A stretch of DNA of 41,575 bases from Burkholderiales bacterium (GTDB taxonomy: Bacteria > Pseudomonadota > Gammaproteobacteria > Burkholderiales > SG8-39), in assembly GCA_014860395.1 (NCBI GenBank), contig JACZJU010000113.1, positions 1-41,575 of the forward strand, given 5' to 3'. The notes below the pieces were generated by a model. That model was given only the letters and a program-made list of their open reading frames with translations. It did no database searches and was not told the origin of the DNA. The translations under genes were made by a program, and so were the position numbers. Below, one piece after another: positions 17,428 through 25,121 of this stretch. The number at the start of each line of letters is the position of its first letter. The stretch's first letter is position 1.

Positions 17428-17802
17428 CTAGAAACGGAAATTTTCGACTCTTGCCCTGCAATCGTCATAGGAAACGGTGACGCGTCGGCGATACAACTCG
17501 CCGACCGTCATTTCCGAGGCGGGCTGTGGCAGGCTCATGGGTGCTTCCAGGCAATGCTGGAATATCTGGCTGACCACATCGCCCATGCGCTCGCAACTGG
17601 TGTAGTAGAGTAAAGCTCTACCTTTGTCATCAGCATCTGGAGCGATCACGACATTCCCGCATTTCTTTTGCAGGTAATTGATCGCAGTGTGTTCTTTGCC
17701 GTCGTCGAGGAAAAGGATGTTCTCTCGAACGACCGCGCAATGCCCCTTCTGCCGCGCGCACTCCGCGGCGAAGTGAACGGGATTCTCTACATATTTGCTC
17801 AT
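17428..17802 (-). CDS. Hypothetical protein, family not recognised
   Basis: A 124-residue soluble protein beginning MSKYVENPVHFAAEC, with no membrane segment or signal peptide. It has several Cys residues spread along its length (AAECARQKGHC, KKCGN, TSCERMG, QHCLEAP, YDDCRAR) without a regular CxxC metal motif. A good GGGAGG ribosome site lies six bases before the ATG, which supports expression. It converges on fadA and is followed by the ubiT gene on the same strand after ~80 bp on the other side, so it is probably its own unit. I cannot assign a function. Confidence 0.65.
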   Translation of the reverse strand: MSKYVENPVHFAAECARQKGHCAVVRENILFLDDGKEHTAINYLQKKCGNVVIAPDADDKGRALLYYTSCERMGDVVSQIFQHCLEAPMSLPQPASEMTVGELYRRRVTVSYDDCRARVENFRF

Positions 17803-17881
17803 CTGAACCTCCCGGAGAATATGTGACTGCGTGGCCCCATATTACTCACATTTTACAGCCGCGCCAGCCTTACCCGTTGGG

Positions 17882-18355
17882 CTAGTGGCGCGCACCGCTG
17901 CCCTCGGCCAGCCGCCGCAGCCTTTCAATTGCCGGTCCCAGCGGACCGGGTAAGTGCGTCCAATCGATCGCATCCAGCAGATTCTTGACCATGAGGCCGA
18001 GTTCGGTGTCGCCGTCTATGGTGAGACGGCGCGAGAAAAACAGCGTGTCCGGGTCTTCCAGGCGGCGCGCGAGGCGGTAATAGTCCCAGGCGCTGGCGCA
18101 GATCGTGACCTCGGGCTCGCCGCGCAGGGCGGGCAAGAATCCGATCGGCGTCAGGCTGATGCGGCAATTCAGACCGGCATCGCTCACCTGGATGGCGACG
18201 ACGCGGCGCAGCAGGCGCTGCTTCGTCTCCGCGTCCAAAGTAGGCAGAAACAGCAGATTGAGCGCTGCGCACACCACGGTCGAAGGCGGCCATTGCGGCA
18301 GGCGTCCAATCAGGCCGGCGAGCGGCGCGGGCAGGAACGGGCGCTCGGCATTCAT
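17882..18355 (-). CDS. ubiT: UbiT, SCP2-domain lipid-binding factor for O2-independent ubiquinone synthesis
   Basis: A 157-residue SCP2-type lipid carrier: the central segment CRISLTPIGFLPALRG, EVTICASAWDYYRLARRLEDPDTLFFSRRL (in parts) and a helical tail fit the family. In E. coli UbiT works with UbiU and UbiV to make ubiquinone without oxygen, probably presenting hydrophobic intermediates. The ATG at 18355 overlaps the ubiV stop by four bases, so the two are translationally coupled. A longer in-frame opening upstream belongs to other-frame reading of ubiV and is rejected. Order in the operon is ubiU-ubiV-ubiT. Confidence 0.88.
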   Translation of the reverse strand: MNAERPFLPAPLAGLIGRLPQWPPSTVVCAALNLLFLPTLDAETKQRLLRRVVAIQVSDAGLNCRISLTPIGFLPALRGEPEVTICASAWDYYRLARRLEDPDTLFFSRRLTIDGDTELGLMVKNLLDAIDWTHLPGPLGPAIERLRRLAEGSGARH

Positions 18356-19233
18356 GCCGGCATCCGATATTCCATGCCGGGGACGCCGTGCCAGTAGCCG
18401 TTGCAGGGCGGGGCCACTCGCAGTCCGTCTAGCGGGGCGCCGGGCCGGCCGGCGCAGCGTTCGCGGAAGCTTTCGACGATCGCCAGCATGTCGCGCGACT
18501 GCGGCGACAGGCGCACCACGTCCACTTCGAGACCGCGCAACTCCGCGATCGAGTCCGACAGATCGTACACCAGCGCCGATTGCGTCTGTATTCCATTCAA
18601 CGTCAGGAACGCGGACTTGTCGCGCGTCCGCAGGGCGAGACCGTCGGCATCGTCCAGGCAGCGGAACTGGCAGTCGTCCTTGGGCAAGTTGTGATGGCGT
18701 GCAGTGAAGCAGCGCGCGGAGAACGCAAGCGGCATGCGTCCGTAGGCAAACACCTCGGTCTCGATGCCAGCCGGGCGGGTCGTTTGCAGTTCGCGCAGGG
18801 TATCGCGCGAGAGTTCCAGTGGCAACACGAAGCGGGTCGCGCCGAGCTCGGCGATCCAGGCGAGCGCTTCGTTGTTGTATATGTTCAGATGCGGTCCGGC
18901 GACGAAAGGCACGCGGCCGGCGAGCAGGCGCACCGCACCCATCTCGTTGGCTTCCACGGTGAATTCGTCGTTCGCGGCAATGCGGCGCAGGGTCTTCAGG
19001 TCCGATTCGGATTCGATCAGCGCCTGCGAAGACAGCACCACCTGTTTGCCGCTGGCGGCGAGGTCGCGCGCGAGGCCTAGCCAGTCGTCCAGGCGCAGAT
19101 TGTGCCGGCGCGAGCACACGACTTCGCCGAGGTAGACGATATCGACGCCGGAGTCGGCGATGCCGGCATAAAACTCCAACAGCGCCTCGCGCGTCCAGTA
19201 GTACAGCACCGGGCCCAGGCTGAGCTTCATCAT
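18352..19233 (-). CDS. ubiV: UbiV, U32-family iron-sulfur protein of anaerobic ubiquinone hydroxylation
   Basis: A 293-residue member of the peptidase U32-like family. The four Cys expected to hold a [4Fe-4S] cluster are visible at 40, 175, 188 and 192. The last three keep the 13- and 4-residue spacings I recall for E. coli UbiV (180, 193, 197). With UbiU it forms the heterodimer that hydroxylates the ubiquinone ring without O2. It starts at the ATG 19233, although a second Met follows immediately. The gap to ubiU holds a palindromic repeat, while the 3' end is coupled to ubiT. Confidence 0.92.
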   Translation of the reverse strand: MMKLSLGPVLYYWTREALLEFYAGIADSGVDIVYLGEVVCSRRHNLRLDDWLGLARDLAASGKQVVLSSQALIESESDLKTLRRIAANDEFTVEANEMGAVRLLAGRVPFVAGPHLNIYNNEALAWIAELGATRFVLPLELSRDTLRELQTTRPAGIETEVFAYGRMPLAFSARCFTARHHNLPKDDCQFRCLDDADGLALRTRDKSAFLTLNGIQTQSALVYDLSDSIAELRGLEVDVVRLSPQSRDMLAIVESFRERCAGRPGAPLDGLRVAPPCNGYWHGVPGMEYRMPA

Positions 19234-19240
19234 CCTAGAG

Positions 19241-19299
19241 GCCGTTTCGGATTTTTCGAAACGGCTCCTGAATTAGGAGAGCATGAGGGGATACATCCT
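19241..19299 (+). repeat. Family 2 repeat, copy 2 (ubiU-ubiV gap)
   Basis: Hairpin A (19241-19265) has stem GCCGTTTCG / CGAAACGGC. The linker TCCTGAATTAGGAGAG follows, then GAGGGGATACATCC; the right arm of hairpin B has decayed. It lies in the 85-bp gap between ubiU and ubiV, which run in the same direction. Confidence 0.75.
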
Positions 19300-19318
19300 T
19301 GCATATTGCAATGAGTCA

Positions 19319-20323
19319 TTATTTCCATTTCCGATGATAGGCGCCCAGCGTGTGCTGTTGGCCCTCGGCCACGCGCGCGAGGCCGTTCGTCCAGTCGGGC
19401 TGGACGGAAAAACGTTCGGGGTTCCGCGTATGTGCATCGATCGCCGTGCGCCAGATGCGCGTCACCGCTGCGACATACGCTGGGCTGCGCTGGCGGCCTT
19501 CGATCTTGATTGCGGCGACGCCGATATTCGCCAGCTCCGGCAGCAGCGCCATCGCATTGAGGCTGGAGGGTTCTTCGATGGCGTAGTAAGTTTCCTCATC
19601 GACGTCGAAACGGCCCTTGCACAAGGTCGGATAGCCGGCGTTCTCCCCCGGGCCGTAGCGGTCGATCAGGATGCCGTTGAGCCTGGCATCCAGAGTGTCG
19701 CCGTGCTTTTCCCAGCGCACTGCTTTGGCGGGAGAGCATACCCCGCGGGTATTGGGCGATTCGCCGGTGACATAGGACGACAGGGCGCAGCGCCCCTCGA
19801 CCATCACGCACAGGCTGCCGAAACCGAACACTTCGATCGGCACCGGCGTGTTCTTGATGACGTCGGCGACCTGGGCAAGCGAGAGCACGCGCGGCAATAC
19901 GGCGCGCGCGATGCCGAAATGCTCGTGGTAGAAATTGATCGCTTCGTAATTGGTGGCCGAGGTTTGTACCGACAGGTGCAGCCGCAATTGCGGGTGGCGC
20001 TTGGCCGCGTAGCGCATCAGGCCGGCGTCGGCCAGGATCACCGCGTCTATGCCAAGTTCTGCGGCCCCGTCTATGGCGCGTTGCCAGCGCGGCGATGCCT
20101 CGCCCTGCGGGAAGGTGTTGATGGCGAGCAGCATTTTTGCGCCGGCGGCATGCGCGTAGCGCAGGCCTTCGCGCGCGCTTGCGGCATCGAAGTTGAGGCC
20201 GGCGAAATTGCGCGCGTTGGTTTCGTCCTTGAGGCCCATGTAGACCCAGTCGGCGCCGTTGTCGACGGCCGTCTTGAGCGAGGGCAGGTTGCCGGCCGGG
20301 CAGACTAATTCTGGAACGGACAC
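19319..20323 (-). CDS. ubiU: UbiU, U32-family iron-sulfur protein of anaerobic ubiquinone hydroxylation
   Basis: A 334-residue protein with the U32 signature region FGFGSLCVMVEGRCALS. The putative [4Fe-4S] Cys are at 172, 179, 196 and 235, each shifted by three from the positions I recall for E. coli UbiU (169, 176, 193, 232). It starts at 20323 with MSVPELVCPAGNLPSLK, the usual family N-terminus. It is the first gene of ubiUVT, and an FNR-type site lies about 80 bp upstream of its start. This predicts induction when oxygen runs low, allowing quinone to be made for anaerobic respiration. Confidence 0.93.
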   Translation of the reverse strand: MSVPELVCPAGNLPSLKTAVDNGADWVYMGLKDETNARNFAGLNFDAASAREGLRYAHAAGAKMLLAINTFPQGEASPRWQRAIDGAAELGIDAVILADAGLMRYAAKRHPQLRLHLSVQTSATNYEAINFYHEHFGIARAVLPRVLSLAQVADVIKNTPVPIEVFGFGSLCVMVEGRCALSSYVTGESPNTRGVCSPAKAVRWEKHGDTLDARLNGILIDRYGPGENAGYPTLCKGRFDVDEETYYAIEEPSSLNAMALLPELANIGVAAIKIEGRQRSPAYVAAVTRIWRTAIDAHTRNPERFSVQPDWTNGLARVAEGQQHTLGAYHRKWK

Positions 20324-20376
20324 GATACGGGTCGCGCTAATGGGGTGGCGGGAGGGGCTATTCGCATAGACCGCGT

Positions 20377-20418
20377 ACTCTAGAGGTCATGTGTCGGACA
20401 GGCTTTGATCTGGGTCAA
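20377..20418 (-). promoter_or_regulatory. FNR/ANR-type site and -10 element for ubiUVT
   Basis: TTGATCTGGGTCAA at 20405-20418 matches the FNR-family consensus TTGAT-N4-ATCAA with one change. On the minus strand a -10-like TAGAGT occupies 20377-20382. If the site is centred at -41.5, the class II activation position, this hexamer falls exactly at -12 to -7. The start would be near 20370, giving a ~46-nt leader before ubiU. It also lies 86 bp upstream of the divergent DUF1415 gene and might affect it. Confidence 0.78.
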
Positions 20419-20503
20419 ATATTTCGGGACAGTATACCGCGCTCAGCGCAGGCAAGGGCGCCCGGTATCAGGATGGATGCGATAATGCGCAAGGAGGAAC
20501 CGT

Positions 20504-21076
20504 ATGCGCATAGCCGAGAAACCGCTTGCTGTTTCGGATGACGTGGTCGTCGCCGCGACGCGGGCCTGGCTGGAGCGCGCCGTGATCGGCCTCAACCTGT
20601 GTCCTTTCGCCAAAACGGTTCACGTCAAGAACCAAATCCGCTATGCCGTGAGCGCGGCGCAAACGCCGGAGAAATTGCTCGTCGATCTGGTCAAGGAACT
20701 GCGTACCCTGCAGTCGGCGGATGCGTCTGAAATCGACACCACGCTGCTGGTGCATCCGCGCGTGCTTACCGATTTTCTTGACTATAACGATTTTCTTGAA
20801 TTGGCCGACGCCGCCGTCGCGGGCGAGGGGTTGGAGGGAGAAATCCAGATCGCGAGCTTCCATCCGCGCTACCAATTCGCCGGCACCCGGCCTGAGGACA
20901 TCGAGAACCATAGCAACCGCTCGCCCTACCCGACGCTGCACCTGCTGCGCGAAGCGAGCATCGAGCGCGCAGTGGCGGCCTTCCCCGATGCCAGCGAAAT
21001 CTTCGAGCGAAACATCGCGACCTTGCGCCGCCTCGGCCACGATGGCTGGCGTCGCCTGGGGGTGGACAAGACATAG
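20504..21076 (+). CDS. DUF1415-family protein
   Basis: A 190-residue soluble protein of the DUF1415 family, recognisable by the N-terminal WLERAVIGLNLCPFAK with a conserved Cys and by the ASFHPRYQFAG and NRSPYPTLHLLRE segments in the middle and C-terminal parts. The biochemical role is unknown. AAGGAGGAACCGT gives a strong ribosome site for the ATG at 20504. It is divergent from ubiU across a 180-bp region that contains the FNR-type site, so oxygen-linked expression is possible but unproven. Confidence 0.8.
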   Translation: MRIAEKPLAVSDDVVVAATRAWLERAVIGLNLCPFAKTVHVKNQIRYAVSAAQTPEKLLVDLVKELRTLQSADASEIDTTLLVHPRVLTDFLDYNDFLELADAAVAGEGLEGEIQIASFHPRYQFAGTRPEDIENHSNRSPYPTLHLLREASIERAVAAFPDASEIFERNIATLRRLGHDGWRRLGVDKT

Positions 21077-21244
21077 CGTGCGCGGCATTTGTCCAGGCGC
21101 ATTGGCCGCAGACTGGGTAGAATGCGGCGCGTTGCTTTAGAACCCGCCACAGGATGACGGGGAACCCTCTCCCCACGCCCGTGTGGATCGGAGGTCGATT
21201 TAGCGGCGCTGAAACGATCTCCTTACTGACTAGGATATGTAGAC

Positions 21245-21514
21245 GTGAAGAAAACCGATTTGGCAAAGAACAAGGGTCTGAAAATCAATAGCAGCGCGAA
21301 CCGGTTCGGCACTCCCGGGCGCTTTGGCAAGGATGCCGGCCTGCCTTTGCAGCGGCGCGAACAGCGCAAGCAGGAGCAGGCGCTCGGTTTGATCCCGTTT
21401 GCGGTCAAGCTCAACGGCGACCTGGTGAAACAGGTCCAGGCGCTGGCGCAGGAACGCAAGACCGGCTTGAACGAGGTGGTGGCCGATCTGTTGAAGAAAG
21501 GCCTGGAAGCGTAA
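21245..21514 (+). CDS. Small basic protein with ribbon-helix-helix-like C-terminus
   Basis: An 89-residue protein starting at GTG 21245, with AGGAT about 11 bases upstream. The N-terminal half is very basic and polar (KKTDLAKNKGLKINSS; QRREQRKQEQ). The C-terminal half, FAVKLNGDLVKQVQALAQ followed by RKTGLNEVVADLLKKGL, has the strand-helix-helix pattern of ribbon-helix-helix DNA-binding proteins. No toxin partner is adjacent, so a solitary small nucleic-acid-binding protein is more likely than an antitoxin. The family is not named with certainty. Confidence 0.65.
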   Translation: MKKTDLAKNKGLKINSSANRFGTPGRFGKDAGLPLQRREQRKQEQALGLIPFAVKLNGDLVKQVQALAQERKTGLNEVVADLLKKGLEA

Positions 21515-21545
21515 GCTCGATTCCAGGACGGGGGTACGCGGGCTG

Positions 21546-22103
21546 TCAGCGTAAAGGGGCGGGCGGGACTTTGATCCTGCTCAGGTGGACCTGCACTCTG
21601 TCCTGCGTATCGCCCAGCCAGATCTGTTCGTCCTGAATGGTGCAATTCAGCTGCATATTGCGTTGCGCCAGCTTCGCCAGCGCCTGGCTGTCGGTCGACG
21701 GCACCGAGACCACGGTCAGGTTTCTGCTTCGCTCAAGCTTGCGGCCTACCTGATCCCACCAGATGGCGGCGCCATGCCCGCCATAGCTGTAGACGAATAC
21801 CTCGTGCGCGCGGCCGCAGGCCCTGCGCAAGCGTTTTTCATCGGGCTGGCCGACGTCGATCCATAGTTCGATCGCACCGGTCAGATCCTTGCGCCACAAA
21901 TCGGGTTCGTCGTCCGTGCTCAGTCCCTTGCCGAACGACAGGGCCTCGTCGGCGTGCAGGGCATAGGCGAGCAGGCGCACCATCATGCGCTCGTCTGTTT
22001 CTGAAGGATGGCGGGCGATGGTGAGCGCATGGTCATGGTAATAATTGCGATCCATGTCCGCGATTTGCAGTTCGGCTTTGAAGATGGTCGCCTTGAGGGC
22101 CAT
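21546..22103 (-). CDS. yaeQ: YaeQ family protein
   Basis: A 185-residue protein with the YaeQ hallmarks: N-terminal MALKATIFKAELQIADMDR, the HPSETDERMMVRLLAYAL segment and the C-terminal strand region. The fold is related to PD-(D/E)XK nucleases, and the cellular role is poorly defined. It is downstream of the PPIase gene on the same strand, but a good terminator between them suggests its own promoter or weak read-through. The length agrees with E. coli YaeQ (about 180 residues). Confidence 0.9.
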   Translation of the reverse strand: MALKATIFKAELQIADMDRNYYHDHALTIARHPSETDERMMVRLLAYALHADEALSFGKGLSTDDEPDLWRKDLTGAIELWIDVGQPDEKRLRRACGRAHEVFVYSYGGHGAAIWWDQVGRKLERSRNLTVVSVPSTDSQALAKLAQRNMQLNCTIQDEQIWLGDTQDRVQVHLSRIKVPPAPLR

Positions 22104-22131
22104 GGCGTCTCGCTTGCGCTGAATAAAATGA

Positions 22132-22153
22132 AACGGGGGCTTGCGCCCCCGTT
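22132..22153 (-). terminator. Rho-independent terminator after the PPIase gene
   Basis: On the minus strand AACGGGGGC-GCAA-GCCCCCGTT forms a perfect 9-bp stem with a GNRA-type loop, followed by TCATTTTATT. It lies 22 bp past the PPIase stop. Confidence 0.85.
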
Positions 22154-22175
22154 GGTTCTTGTGATTCGCGCGAGT

Positions 22176-22976
22176 CTATTCGACCTTGGCTTTGGCGCGC
22201 AGGTCGGCCACCACCTTCTCGAACATCTCTTGCTGGAGGCGCTGCTCCAGCTTGGGCTTGACCTGCTCGTAATCAGGAAATGTTGCCGGGCGGATGTCCT
22301 CGAGCTGAATCACGTGCCAACCGAACTGGGACTGCACCGGCGTTTCGGTGTACTTGCCCTTTTCCAGCTTCACCATGGCGTCGGAGAAGGGCTTGACGAA
22401 TCCGCTCGGCAGGTTCCAGTCCAGGTCGCCGCCGTGGTCCTTCGAACCGGGATCCTTGGACGCTTTCGCCAGTTCCTCGAATTTCTCGCCTTTCTTCAGT
22501 TTCTCGATGATCGCCTTTGCCTCGGCCTCGCTTTCGACCAGGATGTGGCGCGCCTTGTATTCCTTGTCGCCCATCTGTGCCTTGATTTTTTCGTACTCGG
22601 CCTTCAGGGCAGCTTCGCTCACCGGGTGACGTTTGAGATAATCGGTGTGGTAGGCCTGCGCCAGGATGTTAGAGCGCGCAATGTCGATTTGGGCTGCGGT
22701 ATCGGCGCTCTTGTCCAGCTTCTTGAGCTTGGCTTCCTGCGCCAGGACTTCCAGCGTAATGAGGCGATCGCGTATTGCCTCGCGCAGTTCCGGCGTATCC
22801 TTCTGCCCCTGCGCCTCCTGGGCGTGCACGATGGCATCCACCCTGCTCTTCGGGATCGCAACGCCATTGACGGTCGTGGCCTTGGCGCTCGTGCCGGCCG
22901 CTTGCGCCAGGGCAAGGCCGGGCAGCGATAGCGCAATGGCCAGAACCAGGGTCAGGCGGGGAAGTGTGGGTTGCAT
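22176..22976 (-). CDS. Periplasmic parvulin-type peptidyl-prolyl isomerase
   Basis: A 266-residue secreted foldase. A clear signal peptide (LTLVLAIALSLPGLALAQA) follows the ATG at 22976, which has AGAGGAACCACC upstream; an earlier ATG at 23039 would bury the signal and is rejected. The middle is a charged helical SurA_N-like chaperone segment. The parvulin domain follows, with KARHILVESEAEAKAII, GGDLDWNLPSGFVKPF and the QSQFGWHVIQLED motif near the end. It would assist folding of exported proteins. It follows bolA by 16 bp in a typical betaproteobacterial msrB-yciB-bolA-PPIase string. Confidence 0.9.
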   Translation of the reverse strand: MQPTLPRLTLVLAIALSLPGLALAQAAGTSAKATTVNGVAIPKSRVDAIVHAQEAQGQKDTPELREAIRDRLITLEVLAQEAKLKKLDKSADTAAQIDIARSNILAQAYHTDYLKRHPVSEAALKAEYEKIKAQMGDKEYKARHILVESEAEAKAIIEKLKKGEKFEELAKASKDPGSKDHGGDLDWNLPSGFVKPFSDAMVKLEKGKYTETPVQSQFGWHVIQLEDIRPATFPDYEQVKPKLEQRLQQEMFEKVVADLRAKAKVE

Positions 22977-22992
22977 GGTGGTTCCTCTGTAT

Positions 22993-23277
22993 TTACTGCG
23001 GTTGCGAAAAAACTTTCGACTCTTCCGGCGCATAGGCACGGATGGCGAGGGCGTGAATTTGCTGTTGCATCATGGGAGCGAGCGCCGCATAGATCAGGCG
23101 GTGGCGCGCGACCGTGTTCTTCCCCGAGAACTGCGGCGAAACGATGGTGAGCGAATAATGCCCGCCGCCGCCTTTGGCGCCCTCGTGTCCGGCATGCTTG
23201 GCGCTGTCGTCGGTGATTTCCAGCCGGCTGGGTTGAAGCGCCGCCAGCTTCTGTTCGATCAGCAGTGCGACATTCAT
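22993..23277 (-). CDS. bolA: BolA family protein
   Basis: A 94-residue protein with the BolA fold: N-terminal helix MNVALLIEQKLAALQPSRLE, the central strand region GGGGHYSLTIVSPQFSGKN and the conserved RHRLIYAAL helix that contributes the cluster-ligand His. BolA proteins partner monothiol glutaredoxins in iron-sulfur and redox regulation. It starts eight bases after yciB ends, so the two are surely co-transcribed. Several BolA paralogues exist in proteobacteria and which one this is cannot be settled here. Confidence 0.88.
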   Translation of the reverse strand: MNVALLIEQKLAALQPSRLEITDDSAKHAGHEGAKGGGGHYSLTIVSPQFSGKNTVARHRLIYAALAPMMQQQIHALAIRAYAPEESKVFSQPQ

Positions 23278-23284
23278 ATGTTTC

Positions 23285-23896
23285 TCACTTCGATTCCTTC
23301 TGTTCCATGTACTTGGCCAGGAACAGCGCCTGCCCGATCACGAACGCCAGCATCAGGCCCATGCCGCCGAACAGCTTGAAATTGACCCAGGTGTCGGTGG
23401 AATAGTTGAAGGCGACGTAGAGGTTGAGAAAACCCATGCAGGCGAAGAATCCGGCCCAGCTCAAATTGAGCTTGTTCCATGCCGGATCCGGCAGCTGGAT
23501 CTGCGCTCCGAGCATGGTGCGTATCAGGTTCTTGCGGAAAAACAGGGCGCTGGCGCCGAGCACGGACGCGAATAGCCAGTACAGCACCGTCGGCTTCCAC
23601 TTGATGAAGGTCTCGTCGTGCAGGTACAGCGTCGCTCCGCCGAATACCGAGATGATTGCGAGGCTCACCCACAGCATCGTATCTACCTTGCGGTGACGCA
23701 GCCAGACCCAGGCAATTTGGCCGAACGTTGCGATGATCGCCACCGCCGTGGCGATCAGGATCGGCGCCTGGCTCGGCGCGATGCCGCTGCCCAGCCAGCG
23801 GGCAGCGAAATCATGCGCGACCGATTCGTTCGCGCCCGCTACCTTGAAAGCGGCAAAGAACAGGATGACAGGGAAGAGATCGAACAGAAATTTCAT
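23285..23896 (-). CDS. yciB: Inner-membrane septation protein YciB (IspZ family)
   Basis: A 203-residue polytopic membrane protein with about five or six hydrophobic segments. The family signatures are [19 protein letters not shown] at the start, [14 protein letters not shown] in the middle and [18 protein letters not shown] near the end. YciB is linked to cell-envelope synthesis and septation in enteric bacteria. It is upstream of bolA and downstream of msrB, the order usual in betaproteobacteria. The ATG is preceded by a weak ribosome site, but the start matches the family exactly. Confidence 0.93.
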   Translation of the reverse strand: MKFLFDLFPVILFFAAFKVAGANESVAHDFAARWLGSGIAPSQAPILIATAVAIIATFGQIAWVWLRHRKVDTMLWVSLAIISVFGGATLYLHDETFIKWKPTVLYWLFASVLGASALFFRKNLIRTMLGAQIQLPDPAWNKLNLSWAGFFACMGFLNLYVAFNYSTDTWVNFKLFGGMGLMLAFVIGQALFLAKYMEQKESK

Positions 23897-24026
23897 GGGC
23901 GTGGATTATAGCAGGCTTGAGTGCGGCGACCGCTTTTGCACCGCTGCGCGAGCCGCTTGGCGGCGGACACGGCGCACATTTCGCGCACAAGTCCGCGGCA
24001 AGGCGGCAATCAATTGATAAAAAGGA

Positions 24027-24419
24027 CTATTTGGCAAATTTTAGCGACGCGGAGTTGATGCAATAACGCAGCCCGGTGGGTTCAGGGCCGTCGTCGAACA
24101 CGTGGCCCAGGTGGGCATCGCAGCTTGCGCAGGTTGCCTCGGTGCGCAGCATGAAATGGCTGTAGTCTTCAGCCGTCTTCACCGCTTCCGGCGACACCGG
24201 TTGCCAATAGCTGGGCCAGCCCGTTCCGGAATCGAACTTGTGCGATGAACTGAACAGGGGTGCGCCACAGCAGATGCAGTTATAGGTGCCCGCATCCTTG
24301 CAGTCATTGTATTTACCGCTGAAGGGGCGCTCCGTGCCTTTGCGGCGCGTGACTTGAAACTGCTCGTCGCTGAGCTGCTTGCGCCATTCGGCGTCTGGTT
24401 TGACGATTTTCTCGGGCAT
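24027..24419 (-). CDS. msrB: Peptide-methionine (R)-S-oxide reductase
   Basis: A 130-residue MsrB that repairs methionine-R-sulfoxide in proteins. The zinc-site Cys pairs are at C48/C51 (NCICCGAP) and C97/C100 ([12 protein letters not shown]). The fold motif [10 protein letters not shown] is intact. The catalytic Cys120 is in RYCINSASL, and no second resolving Cys is obvious outside the zinc sites. The ATG at 24419 follows GAGAG; a longer in-frame start at 24491 adds residues not seen in the family. A gap of ~130 bp separates it from yciB, so it may or may not share that transcript. Confidence 0.93.
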   Translation of the reverse strand: MPEKIVKPDAEWRKQLSDEQFQVTRRKGTERPFSGKYNDCKDAGTYNCICCGAPLFSSSHKFDSGTGWPSYWQPVSPEAVKTAEDYSHFMLRTEATCASCDAHLGHVFDDGPEPTGLRYCINSASLKFAK

Positions 24420-24554
24420 GGAACTCTCGTATTTCTTGGGGACGTTGCCGATTTCGGGGAATTGGACAGGAGAAATCATACATGGTTGCACGCCAGGACG
24501 AATTTTGCGCAGGGCCGGCTACAATAGCCCTATTTGTCAGCCGGGAGTTTGCAC

Positions 24555-24956
24555 ATGCCTATGGTCAAAATGGTCGAATATGCCAGCGCCGCGCCCGAGG
24601 TCAAAGCCGTCTACGACGACATCATGACGACGCGCAAGACGGACTGGATCAACAACTTCTGGAAAACCCTGGCGAGTCATCCGCCTACGCTCAGACGCAT
24701 CTGGGCCGGCGTGAAAGAGGTGATGAGCCCTGGCAGGCTGGATCCGCTGACCAAGGAGATGATCTATGTCGCGGTGAGCGCCACCAACAACTGCGAATAC
24801 TGCATCCACTCCCACATTGCCTCGGCGCGTGCCAAGGGCATGACCGACGAAATGCTGGGCGAACTGCTCGCGGTCACCGGCATGGCCAACCAGACCAATC
24901 GGCTGGCCAACGGCTATCAGGTTCCGGTGGACGCACAATTTAAGCTCGTGTCCTAG
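24555..24956 (+). CDS. Carboxymuconolactone decarboxylase / AhpD-like protein
   Basis: A 133-residue all-helical protein of the CMD/AhpD family. The redox motif NNCEYCIHSHIASARAKG has the CxxC followed by His as in AhpD-like peroxidase reductants. MetLeuGlyGlu-type helix LGELLAVTGMANQTNRLANG follows in two parts. It probably acts as a peroxidase or thiol-disulfide reductant rather than a true decarboxylase. The ATG at 24555 follows CCGGGAGTTTGCAC. It is a solitary gene on the plus strand, convergent with selO and ended by a palindrome pair. Confidence 0.8.
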   Translation: MPMVKMVEYASAAPEVKAVYDDIMTTRKTDWINNFWKTLASHPPTLRRIWAGVKEVMSPGRLDPLTKEMIYVAVSATNNCEYCIHSHIASARAKGMTDEMLGELLAVTGMANQTNRLANGYQVPVDAQFKLVS

Positions 24957-25036
24957 TCCATTGTCAGTCAGTAGTTCCGTTCCCGCTGTTCTCGAAGATT
25001 GCAGCAAATGGCGACCCTCGGTCCGCGGGGGGATAT

Positions 25037-25087
25037 ACAAGGGGGGGTGCACCCCCCCTTGTTCGTGGGAAAAGAGCTTTTCCCACG
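25037..25087. terminator. Paired palindromes, probable bidirectional terminator
   Basis: Two adjacent perfect palindromes lie between convergent genes. The first (25037-25062) is ACAAGGGGGGG-TGCA and its complement, 26 bp in all. The second (25064-25087) is CGTGGGAAAAG-AG-CTTTTCCCACG. The second ends each arm in an A/T run, so it could terminate from either side. Confidence 0.65.
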
Positions 25088-25121
25088 CCGGAGGCACGTC
25101 GTTTGCGTCGGTTCGTCTAAA

